From positions 1 to 17,635 of the forward strand of contig CALOCY010000037.1 of the NCBI GenBank assembly GCA_942491975.1: 17,635 nucleotides of DNA, read 5' to 3'. Of this stretch, positions 6,605 through 13,649 are shown one piece after another. The notes under the pieces were generated by a model that was not told where the DNA came from, ran no database searches, and was given only the letters and a program-made list of their open reading frames with translations. The translations under genes and the position numbers were made by a program. Source of the stretch: CALOCY01 sp942491975 (GTDB taxonomy: Bacteria; Bacteroidota; Bacteroidia; Bacteroidales; Prolixibacteraceae). How positions within the stretch are numbered: position 1 is the first letter of the stretch; every line of letters begins with the position of its first letter.

Positions 6605-7621
6605 TTGATCCTGGAAGCCCATAAGGCTGAAGTCATTATGCTGATAGAAGAAGCACATGGAAACGGAGCCCGTTACAGCAAGGCCTGTGAGGTTGTTGGG
6701 ATCTCTCATCGCACCCTCCAGCGCTGGAAGCAATGTGGCCTGAAAGACCGACGCAAAGGGTCACAGAAAACCGTTGTGAGAAAGGTTCCTCAGGAAACCA
6801 GGGATGAAATCATCAATGTCTGTAACGAGCCTCGGTTCCGGGATCTGACACCGTATGAAATCGTGCCCCAGCTTCTGGAAGAAGGCCGCTATCTGGCTTC
6901 AGAACGAACGATCTACCGTATCCTGAGGAAAGCTGATCAGGTGCACCATCGGAGTGAGCTGCGCGTCGGTTACCGTCATGCCAAGCCGCCGGAACGCAAG
7001 GCTACAGGCCCGAATCAGGTGTACACATGGGACATCACCTATATGGGGCGTACGGTAAGAGGCCTATTCTATTACGCGTATGTTGTCAAGGATCTCTTTG
7101 ACAGATCCATCGTCGGCTGGGCGGTTCACGAAGAAGAAAGCGAAAAGCACAGCCGAGCTCTCTTCGCCCGGATACTGAACGGAGGCAAGGTAAAACTCAA
7201 GGCGCTTCACGCTGATAACGGTCACCCGATGAAAGGTGATACGCTGATGGCCCTTCTGCAAAAGCTCAATGTTGCAGTCTCGCACAGCAGGCCACGGACC
7301 AGCAATGACAACCCCTTCGTCGAGTCGCTGTTCAAGACGATGAAGTACCATGTCACCTATCCGAATGCCTTTGATACGCTTGAAGATGCCCGCCGTTGGA
7401 TGGGCGACTTCGTGCACTGGTACAATACCGAACACCAGCATTCTTCAATTGGCTACGTAACACCGCATCAGATGCGACACGGACAGGCAGAATCGATTTT
7501 CGAACTTCGAAATGAGGCAATAAATCAGGCCAGACAGTTGCATCCTGAACGCTGGGGTTCACGACCAGCAAAGCAATGGATTGTTAACCGGGAAGTGGTG
7601 CTCAACCCGGACAAAAAGTGA
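6605..7621 (+). CDS. IS3-family transposase OrfB (DDE integrase catalytic subunit)
   Basis: This is the catalytic transposase with an rve-type integrase core. Of 338 residues, an N-terminal helix-turn-helix (ARYSKACEVVGISHRTLQRW, 22-41) is followed by the HTH_21-like region (TPYEIVPQLLEEGRYLASERT). The RNase H-like domain has WDIT (D143), LHADNGHPM (D204) and NPFVESLFKTMK (E240), with exactly 35 residues between the second Asp and the Glu, the DD(35)E spacing of the family. The C-terminal HWYNTEHQHSSIGYVTPHQ is also typical. The start is TTG at 6605, overlapping the TGA of the -1-shifted OrfA frame. All catalytic residues are present, so the element may be active if the proteins are produced in the right ratio. 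Confidence 0.9.
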   Translation: MILEAHKAEVIMLIEEAHGNGARYSKACEVVGISHRTLQRWKQCGLKDRRKGSQKTVVRKVPQETRDEIINVCNEPRFRDLTPYEIVPQLLEEGRYLASERTIYRILRKADQVHHRSELRVGYRHAKPPERKATGPNQVYTWDITYMGRTVRGLFYYAYVVKDLFDRSIVGWAVHEEESEKHSRALFARILNGGKVKLKALHADNGHPMKGDTLMALLQKLNVAVSHSRPRTSNDNPFVESLFKTMKYHVTYPNAFDTLEDARRWMGDFVHWYNTEHQHSSIGYVTPHQMRHGQAESIFELRNEAINQARQLHPERWGSRPAKQWIVNREVVLNPDKK

Positions 7622-7639
7622 ATAAATTTTTTTCAAAAA

Positions 7640-7659
7640 ATGCGACATCTCTATTGACA
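7640..7659 (-). repeat. Right inverted repeat of IS3-family element
   Basis: This is the partner of 6088-6107, ending ACA on the plus strand, 19 bases after the orfB stop. Confidence 0.75.
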
Positions 7660-8017
7660 TAAGGCGCCAAGATCGGATTAGTCAACTTGACCTAAAACAT
7701 GATGCGCTGCACACAGCTGAAGAAGAACGTGTACAATGTTTTCCTGCGGGATAGCTATGCCTAAGAGGTGCTTCCAGGAGGCTTTTAAGCACAAAATGTG
7801 TCAAAGAACGGTGTTTTTTGGATCGACGACAATCCTGCCGGGTCAACCGGTTACAGCGATATATCAAAAATCAATTCTTAGTGGTGCCCTCTAATGACTT
7901 ACTAAAACATAATATGTGTTTTCTTAAATTGTTTGGCTTTATAGATTATACATGTAGATATAAGTCTTCAAAAAGGCATGGGATTAACAAGATTATATAA
8001 ATTTAAAGGCATAGTGT
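7660..8017. other. Intergenic stretch after IS element, no recognised gene
   Basis: The first 200 bases have higher GC than what follows. They contain short open stretches (for example DALHTAEEERVQCFPAG in one forward frame) that may be gene debris, but nothing I can name. From about 7870 the sequence turns AT-rich, marking the left edge of the TIR/Nudix/kinase island. Confidence 0.5.
7924..7952 (+). promoter_or_regulatory. Candidate promoter for the TIR gene cluster
   Basis: TTAAAT (7924-7929) and TATACA (7947-7952) are 17 bases apart and about 65 bases upstream of the TIR gene start. The -35 is weak and the region is AT-rich, so chance matches are likely. Confidence 0.3.
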
Positions 8018-9220
8018 ATGACTGTCAAAAAGATATTTATTAGTTGGTCCAAAGAACCATCAGGAAAAATTGCTAAATTGCTTAAAGAACTACTGCTTAA
8101 AAATTTTCCTTCACCAAACGTTGAATTTTTCATATCAAATTCTCCTGATACTGGAATAGAAGCTGGGCAAAAGTTTAGAAATATTATTGATCAAAATTTG
8201 GAAAAGAGTGATTTTGGTATCCTAGTCCTAACAAAGAACAATTTTAGTGCCCCATGGATGATGTTTGAAGCAGGCGCACTTTCAAAAGAGGTTGAAGCAT
8301 CAAAGTTAATTCCTGTTTTGTTTGATAGGGAGCCAGATAATATTGAAAGTCCGATAAAGCCTTTTCAATTTATTGAATTTAATAAAGAATCATTTTTAGA
8401 ATTATTGTTTAGTATAGAAAAAACATTATTCCCCTATAGTGACAATCAACCCATTCGTGACGATGTTATTTCAAGATTCTCAGATACATTAGATAAATAT
8501 TGGGATAAGTTTGATTTAGATGTAAAGGGAATTATTAAAACAATGAAAGTTGATTCAATAAGTGAAAATATCACTGACTTCATGATGGATGAAAATGCTT
8601 ATGATATTGTTTTATCCAAAAGGGATACTCATCTACAAGAATTGATTAACAATTTAGAAAAAGATCAGTCGAAGAGAATAATTATAGTTGGAGGTATTTC
8701 AACTACTCTTAGAAAGGAAACAACTGTTCGAGCTTTAGCTGTTTGGCTCGTAAAGAACCCTGAATCAAAACTATTTATATGTCATGAAAATAGTGAAGTA
8801 GCTAGTTTACGAGCACAGGACTTAAGAAAAGGTGCGTTTAAAAAAGAAGTTGACAAAAAAATTGAGCTTCAAAAGCGCAAAGTTAAAGAATTTAATAAAA
8901 TGAAACTAGAACTATTGCAAACTGCAGGTCAAAAGTCGCATAAAAACATTCATTTTATTGAAGTAAAAAAGACTTTAACAGTGTATATTACTATCCAAGG
9001 ACTGACAATGTTTTTAACGCCAGTTCTTGACAAGAGATCATCGGACACTTTTACCTTTAAATTAAAAGAGAAATCATTAATCTTGGATGTGATAGATTAT
9101 ATAAGTTCCAGAATTGAGAAAAATCAAAATTTATCAGAAGAAATTGAAAAAATTAAAAAGGAGGAATGTAGTCGTCCTACTAACGAAAATGAATTGTTTG
9201 TAGACATCAATCGTAATTGA
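8018..9220 (+). CDS. TIR-domain protein with C-terminal putative sensor domain
   Basis: TIR domains of bacterial defence proteins usually cleave NAD+ or make cyclic ADP-ribose signals. In this 400-residue protein the N-terminal 140 residues form a TIR-like domain: KKIFISWSKEPSGKIAKLLKE (strand A), VEFFISNSPDTGIEAGQKF, then SDFGILVLTKNNFSAPWMMFEAGALSKE. E84 in the WMMFEAGAL motif fits the catalytic Glu. A linker follows. From about residue 215 a second domain begins KRIIIVGGISTTL, includes SKLFICHENSEVASLRA and later TVYITIQGLTMFLTPVLD. This domain resembles the N-terminus of the next gene's product. The ATG at 8018 has AAAGG eight bases upstream. It is first in a cluster of nucleotide-handling genes, separated from the next by 94 bases. 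A role as NAD-depleting effector switched on by its C-terminal domain is inferred. Confidence 0.75.
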   Translation: MTVKKIFISWSKEPSGKIAKLLKELLLKNFPSPNVEFFISNSPDTGIEAGQKFRNIIDQNLEKSDFGILVLTKNNFSAPWMMFEAGALSKEVEASKLIPVLFDREPDNIESPIKPFQFIEFNKESFLELLFSIEKTLFPYSDNQPIRDDVISRFSDTLDKYWDKFDLDVKGIIKTMKVDSISENITDFMMDENAYDIVLSKRDTHLQELINNLEKDQSKRIIIVGGISTTLRKETTVRALAVWLVKNPESKLFICHENSEVASLRAQDLRKGAFKKEVDKKIELQKRKVKEFNKMKLELLQTAGQKSHKNIHFIEVKKTLTVYITIQGLTMFLTPVLDKRSSDTFTFKLKEKSLILDVIDYISSRIEKNQNLSEEIEKIKKEECSRPTNENELFVDINRN

Positions 9221-9314
9221 GGCTTCTGTAATCTTTAAAACGACTAGACAGCACTCTAACAAATAATCATATTAACGATTTTAAATTTACAAATAATAAC
9301 ATAATAAATGAATA

Positions 9315-10670
9315 ATGGAACGGAAAAAGCACTATAGCAGAGAAGAACTTGTTAATTTTATTACTAAAGCAAAAAAAAGAATAAGAGTTTTAGGAGCTGT
9401 TTCATTTTCTTTGCCTTATGATGATTTAGTATATCATTGGTATGAAATGATTAATAAAGGGAAATTGCAAGTCGAAATAATTTGCGAATCAGAATCAGCC
9501 CTTAATTATTCTGCTTTGATATCGTCAAATAAAAAAGTTAGCGGAGAAGAAAGAAGTTATAATATTGGAAACCTTATGACTTTGAAAAATGCACCAGAAC
9601 AAAAGGTAAGGGATTTTTTAGTTAGTCGTAGCTGCAAGTATATCGAACCAGAAGGAGACAGTAAGGAAAAACAATTATTTTCATTGCGAACATCTTATTT
9701 ACCCATACCATTACCTATAATTAATATTGATGACGATTATTATCTCACTCAGTCTTTAACCATGTTTTGTTTGCATGATAAGTTTGAAAAAATTGAAGAT
9801 AGTAATATATGGCTCAATGAATATCAAAAATATTTCAACGCTTATTTTGATTCGCCAGATGGTGCAAAAAAATACTCCACAGAAATTACAAGGAAAGATA
9901 ATCGAACAGAGGTAATATTGATGTATAATGACAAGCGGCAAGTTTTGGGTCAATTACCACGAGATTCGTTTTTGCGCTCAACAAAAGTCAAGGTAGTCGT
10001 TTGGGGTATGCTTTTCACTCGTAATGGCAAAGTGTTAATTCATAAAAGAAAAGAAAATGCAAAAGACAATCGTGATATGTGGGATAAGTCTATTGGTGGT
10101 CATGTAGATTTAGAAAAAGATACTGTGGATACGACAAGAGCGGCAGCTAGAGAGATGTTAGAAGAATTATATAAGCTAGAAGCTGCTGACCAAGGTGGTC
10201 ATTCTAGTAGTGACAAAATGACGATAAATGAAGAGAAACCTATATTTTTAGGGGATTGGCGTCCAGAGATACGCTATACCGTTCCTCTTTCAGAGGTTAA
10301 TAGGAAAAAAGAAGAGACCTTCTTTTTTAGATTAAAATATGACTTTAGCAAAACTGTAGTTGATTCTCCGCGACATTTACCAGATGGCAAAGAGTTGCCT
10401 GTAAAAGTTTTTGCGGATGTCTATGTATTTATTATGGCCGAAAATTTCAAAATTAATGAATTAAAGAATTCACAATATAAATTGCTAGAATTACATGAAC
10501 TTAATGACTGCTATTTGGATAAAGTAATTGAAGAGTTCGATGAAAACAATAATTCAAAAACAGTTGAATTTAAAGCAACTCCGGATTTAAAGAAAATAAT
10601 AACCGGCGATTTATGGACCTCGCTAAATGAATTTGCTGATTATCTTCATGAAGGTATAAACAAGAAATAA
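9315..10670 (+). CDS. Nudix hydrolase with N-terminal domain shared with the TIR protein
   Basis: Nudix enzymes cleave nucleoside diphosphates linked to another group. The 451-residue protein has two parts. Residues 1-180 contain KRIRVLGAVSFSLPYDD, LQVEIICESESALNYSAL and DDYYLTQSLTMFCLHDKF, closely paralleling the C-terminal half of the upstream TIR protein. From about 225 there is a Nudix fold: KVKVVVWGMLFTRNGKVLIH, then the Nudix box beginning GGHVDLE (G261-E267) and ending REMLEEL (R279, E280, E283, E284). The spacing between the first Glu and the REMLEEL is four residues longer than the classical box, and the final Gly is replaced. The arrangement resembles the isopentenyl-diphosphate-isomerase-like branch. 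The ATG at 9315 has no visible Shine-Dalgarno. The substrate is unknown; ADP-ribose or a nucleotide signal would fit the context. Confidence 0.75.
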   Translation: MERKKHYSREELVNFITKAKKRIRVLGAVSFSLPYDDLVYHWYEMINKGKLQVEIICESESALNYSALISSNKKVSGEERSYNIGNLMTLKNAPEQKVRDFLVSRSCKYIEPEGDSKEKQLFSLRTSYLPIPLPIINIDDDYYLTQSLTMFCLHDKFEKIEDSNIWLNEYQKYFNAYFDSPDGAKKYSTEITRKDNRTEVILMYNDKRQVLGQLPRDSFLRSTKVKVVVWGMLFTRNGKVLIHKRKENAKDNRDMWDKSIGGHVDLEKDTVDTTRAAAREMLEELYKLEAADQGGHSSSDKMTINEEKPIFLGDWRPEIRYTVPLSEVNRKKEETFFFRLKYDFSKTVVDSPRHLPDGKELPVKVFADVYVFIMAENFKINELKNSQYKLLELHELNDCYLDKVIEEFDENNNSKTVEFKATPDLKKIITGDLWTSLNEFADYLHEGINKK

Positions 10671-10684
10671 TTCAAATAAGGATT

Positions 10685-12277
10685 TTGTCTTTTATAATTA
10701 CACTTACGGGTCCGTCTGCTTCAGGCAAGTCTTATGTCATTGATAAGATTAATGATGTCGCAAATGAAGTATCTAATTTCAATCCTGAAAGTTTTCCTAA
10801 ATTTACAACACGAGAATATCGAACAGAAGAAATTATAAAAAGACAAGAAGGGGGATATATTGATGTTAAACAGGTTAATGAAATTCCGAAATTTTGCGAT
10901 TTGGTATATAGAACATATGGAAAGGAATATGGTTTACGAACTGATGACTTAAAGCAGAAATTACAAAATAAAATAACTCCTATTGTTATTATAAATGATG
11001 TTCGTGCTGTTGAAGAATTGAAAAAGAAATTCTATGGGAAGGTATTATCTCTATTCTTGTTTAGGCAAGTTCCTTCTTTCATGGAGAGTAAAATAGGTGC
11101 ATTAAAGCGTGGAAATGTGTCTGAAGAAGAAGTACTCCAGAGATACTTAAAAGCTACATCCCTATACCGTGTTTATATAGAAAATATTACTGTTTTTAAT
11201 AGAGTTGTATTAAATGTTAGGGATTATGGTGGTGAAACAAATGAGATTGATTTTACAAAGAAGCAGATTGAAAATATAATAAGAGGGGTTTTAAATAAAC
11301 AAATATCTTTAACAAAAAAGATTATCAGAGAACCTAAGCTATTTATTATTTCAGGCAATTCTGCATCAGGCAAGGATGATATTATCCAAGCAGTCAGGAA
11401 AATGGGTAGACTACAAGCAAGCATCATTCCAAAATATACTTCCCGAATGCAAGAATTTGATGACGAAGATGAAATGATTTGTCAATATATTCCTAAAAAA
11501 GCACTCATTGATCAATACAAAAAAGAGTATCAAAAAGAGCGAGATGAAATAATAAATAGGTTTGCGAAAAAACCCACAACCATGTTTATTGCCGAATGTC
11601 GCAAGAAATATATTGAAGAAAAAGAAACTGGTGACTTTAAGAGCTTTTATAAACTTGCGTGGAGTTTAGCTGGTATGAAAAGTCTTAAACAGATAAATAG
11701 ACCTTTATCAAGATTCTGGAAATACCATAAAGATAAAAAAGATTCTTTTCAAAAAAACCATCAATACATTAACCTAGTCCGGTTAAAAGAACAATCACTC
11801 ATTTATAATAAAAAACAAATTTCTGATGAATTGTGCTATACCGTAAAAGATAATAGGAATATCGATTTTATATATGTTAACCACGGCAAAAATAAAAGTG
11901 GCATTAATTATGGTTTTAGCACAAGCAATCTTTTATCTGCTATGGAAGAAGATAAAAAGCACCGCGTATTAGTGGCTAGTTTTGTAAATATTTTTGAGTT
12001 TTGTAAAGAAAAAATTGGTAAAGAAAAGGTTGTTTCAGTCTTTTCATATTCCCAAATCTCCAAAGAAGATTTCGAAGCAAGTGCAGAATCTGAAAGTGTT
12101 AAACTGCAAAAATCAATATCCTTTAATAACTATTTGCTCAAATATGCCGAGAATATTGTTGATTTTGACCATGTTATTATTTATGCAGAGACGCAGATGC
12201 ATAACACATCAGGCGCACAAAAAGAGGAGATAATTGATCAAATGTTTAGGCTATTTCGAGCATATAATGAGTTCTAA
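10685..12277 (+). CDS. Tandem guanylate-kinase-like protein
   Basis: Guanylate kinase phosphorylates GMP to GDP; here the fold occurs twice in 530 residues. Domain 1 (about 1-200) has the P-loop GPSASGKS (9-16), FPKFTTREYR as the GMP-binding Arg region, VYRTYGKEYGL and ITPIVIINDVRAVEELKK. Domain 2 begins LFIISGNSASGKDDI (P-loop 224-231) and PKYTSRMQE. It is interrupted by about 120 charged, helical residues (270-390) and resumes as DFIYVNHGKNKSGINYGFST and HRVLVASFVNIFEF. The second P-loop ends in Asp rather than Ser/Thr, so domain 2 may bind without catalysing. The gene starts 14 bases after the Nudix stop, so it is co-transcribed. The first usable start is TTG 10685, only two bases from AAGGA. 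A rarer ATA or ATT start at 10694-10697 would place the P-loop at the usual distance from the N-terminus. Confidence 0.75.
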   Translation: MSFIITLTGPSASGKSYVIDKINDVANEVSNFNPESFPKFTTREYRTEEIIKRQEGGYIDVKQVNEIPKFCDLVYRTYGKEYGLRTDDLKQKLQNKITPIVIINDVRAVEELKKKFYGKVLSLFLFRQVPSFMESKIGALKRGNVSEEEVLQRYLKATSLYRVYIENITVFNRVVLNVRDYGGETNEIDFTKKQIENIIRGVLNKQISLTKKIIREPKLFIISGNSASGKDDIIQAVRKMGRLQASIIPKYTSRMQEFDDEDEMICQYIPKKALIDQYKKEYQKERDEIINRFAKKPTTMFIAECRKKYIEEKETGDFKSFYKLAWSLAGMKSLKQINRPLSRFWKYHKDKKDSFQKNHQYINLVRLKEQSLIYNKKQISDELCYTVKDNRNIDFIYVNHGKNKSGINYGFSTSNLLSAMEEDKKHRVLVASFVNIFEFCKEKIGKEKVVSVFSYSQISKEDFEASAESESVKLQKSISFNNYLLKYAENIVDFDHVIIYAETQMHNTSGAQKEEIIDQMFRLFRAYNEF

Positions 12278-12577
12278 TTTCAATTATTTCTAAAAGCAAA
12301 TATTTTACATAACACAAAACCATCAATAAATTGGCGTACACGAAATTCAAAAATATAATCCTATTTGCTTTTGCGATTTAAGGTCAGTGTAAATAAAATT
12401 AATGATAATCAGAGTGTATTGCATTTTTAATTTTTTCTTAATTTTGCCAAAAGAATGTGTAAATATATAAAATATAAGTTGCGTCATCCAAAGAATTGGT
12501 GATTGAACAAATCAGGATCATAACCGTCAATACTTTCATTTTTGCTCATTTCATTATAAATCATCAGCTTAATAAAA
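12278..12577. other. AT-rich intergenic stretch between kinase and Nudix genes
   Basis: Three hundred AT-rich bases with no convincing gene and no clear GC-rich terminator. Its length implies that the Nudix gene at 12578 has its own promoter or belongs to a separate unit. Confidence 0.5.
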
Positions 12578-12988
12578 ATGGATAAAACCGAAAAGAGCGC
12601 TGGGGCAATTATTCTAAATAAAAAGAGAATTCTTTTGGTTTATCAAACCAGTACCAATACATGGGCATTCCCAAAAGGTCATATTGAAGAAAACGAAGAG
12701 TTAATCAGCACAGTAAAAAGGGAAGTTTATGAAGAAACCGGTCTAACAAGTATTGAGATTGTTAAAAAGTTGGGAAAATATACAAGATCAACGAAAAAGT
12801 CTAATAATATCACTAAAAGTATTACCATGTTTCTGGCAATATCTGCTAAGGTAGAAGTAAATCCAATATTGGAGGATGTCAATAAATGTGTATGGATATC
12901 AATCGACCAAGTGACGAAACTTCTTTCATATAAAGAAGATCAACTTTTCTTTGAAAGCATCAAATCAGATATAGAATGCTATTATTAA
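12578..12988 (+). CDS. MutT-type Nudix hydrolase
   Basis: A 136-residue single-domain Nudix hydrolase. AGAIILNKKRILLVYQTSTN opens the fold, and AFPKGHIEENEELISTVKRE then VYEETGL give the complete Nudix box with spacing G-x5-E-x7-REVxEETGL (about residues 31-53). The overall sequence resembles Ap4A/diadenosine-polyphosphate or (d)NTP pyrophosphohydrolases of the MutT group. All metal-binding Glu residues of the box are present, so it should be active. No Shine-Dalgarno precedes the ATG, as with the other AT-rich Nudix gene at 9315. Base composition matches the TIR/Nudix/kinase cluster, suggesting arrival together, though a 300-base gap separates it. It may detoxify or switch off a nucleotide signal made by the cluster; that is inference. 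Confidence 0.85.
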   Translation: MDKTEKSAGAIILNKKRILLVYQTSTNTWAFPKGHIEENEELISTVKREVYEETGLTSIEIVKKLGKYTRSTKKSNNITKSITMFLAISAKVEVNPILEDVNKCVWISIDQVTKLLSYKEDQLFFESIKSDIECYY

Positions 12989-13125
12989 TAAATATACCAT
13001 AACTTTACACAATCTCTATATTACAAGTTCGTTCAAATATTCTTTGATATAATATTCATAAAACAATGCCATTACTTTTTAAAGAAATTAGGATAGCGCC
13101 TTATTAGAGAATGTCAGTTCAAAGA

Positions 13126-13167
13126 AAGTTAAGGCTCAAAGAAATTATCTTGACAAGGCCTTAACTT
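13126..13167. repeat. Perfect 10-bp inverted repeat (hairpin)
   Basis: AAGTTAAGGC (13126-13135) and GCCTTAACTT (13158-13167) are exact complements with a 22-base loop. No T-run follows on the plus strand. On the minus strand a TTTCTTT follows, so it could be a weak terminator or a binding site. Confidence 0.6.
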
Positions 13168-13173
13168 ATGAAT

Positions 13174-13280
13174 AATATAGTGCATTTTGCAGATTGTGTT
13201 AATAATGAAAATACCTTTAATCATATAAAATAATATTAACTTAAAGAATTAGAGCAATGAAATGCAAAACGCACTATATT
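13174..13280. repeat. 18-bp inverted repeat flanking about 70 bases
   Basis: AATATAGTGCATTTTGCA (13174-13191) and TGCAAAACGCACTATATT (13263-13280) are complementary except for one position. They enclose about 71 AT-rich bases. The arrangement resembles a miniature inverted-repeat element or the ends of a small mobile unit; no target duplication is evident. Confidence 0.6.
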
Positions 13281-13649
13281 TAAACCGTTGAGAGTATAAG
13301 ATGGGAAATGAATGAAATGTATAACAAATCGGTACACCTGACATTTTTCCGATGAACCTCAAAATGCAGGTAAACTCGAACGTTCCCACCTCCAATAGAA
13401 GAAAACTCTGTCTCCCCTCAGAACGTCTTAGAGTCCGGATTATGCCAACAAAATTCTTGTTGTTGACCCTTTTGTATATCCTATCAGTTAAGGGATGAAT
13501 ACAATCCCATTTTAGAGCCAGCTCAATACAGGACGCAAACCTTAAAAAATGTAAACTTTTGGCTGTCACTCCTTCCTTGGATTGAATCTGGAATTATAGA
13601 AATTATTCGTACCCCTGCTCACTTTGATTGCCAGTTAAATTGGGAATCA

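Larger units (their letters stand above)
6088..7659 (+). mobile_element. IS3-family insertion sequence, apparently complete (about 1572 bp)
   Basis: Two overlapping-phase transposase genes lie between inverted repeats at 6088-6107 and 7640-7659. Read inward, the ends are TGTTAATATAGATGTCGTAT and TGTCAATAGAGATGTCGCAT, matching at 17 of 20 positions. Immediate flanks are TATG on the left and TAAG on the right, so there is no perfect 3-4 bp target duplication. DNA to the right does not continue the DUF4238 gene, which suggests a deletion or recombination after insertion. Confidence 0.85.
12989..13466. other. Repeat-containing noncoding stretch
   Basis: No gene is supported here. It contains two inverted-repeat pairs (listed separately), an imperfect hairpin with one bulged base at 13336-13371, and at its right end the possible decayed 5' part of the next gene. 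Composition changes from AT-rich to moderate at about 13300, marking the right edge of the imported cluster. Confidence 0.5.

Noticed and set aside
8018..10670. Thoeris system
   Set aside because: A TIR protein is present but there is no ThsA-type SIR2/SLOG partner; the neighbour is a Nudix enzyme with a different N-terminal domain.
13249..13569. Minus-strand open frame of 106 codons
   Set aside because: No ribosome binding site, cysteine- and arginine-rich shadow-like composition, and it overlaps inverted repeats and the likely 5' remains of the plus-strand gene.
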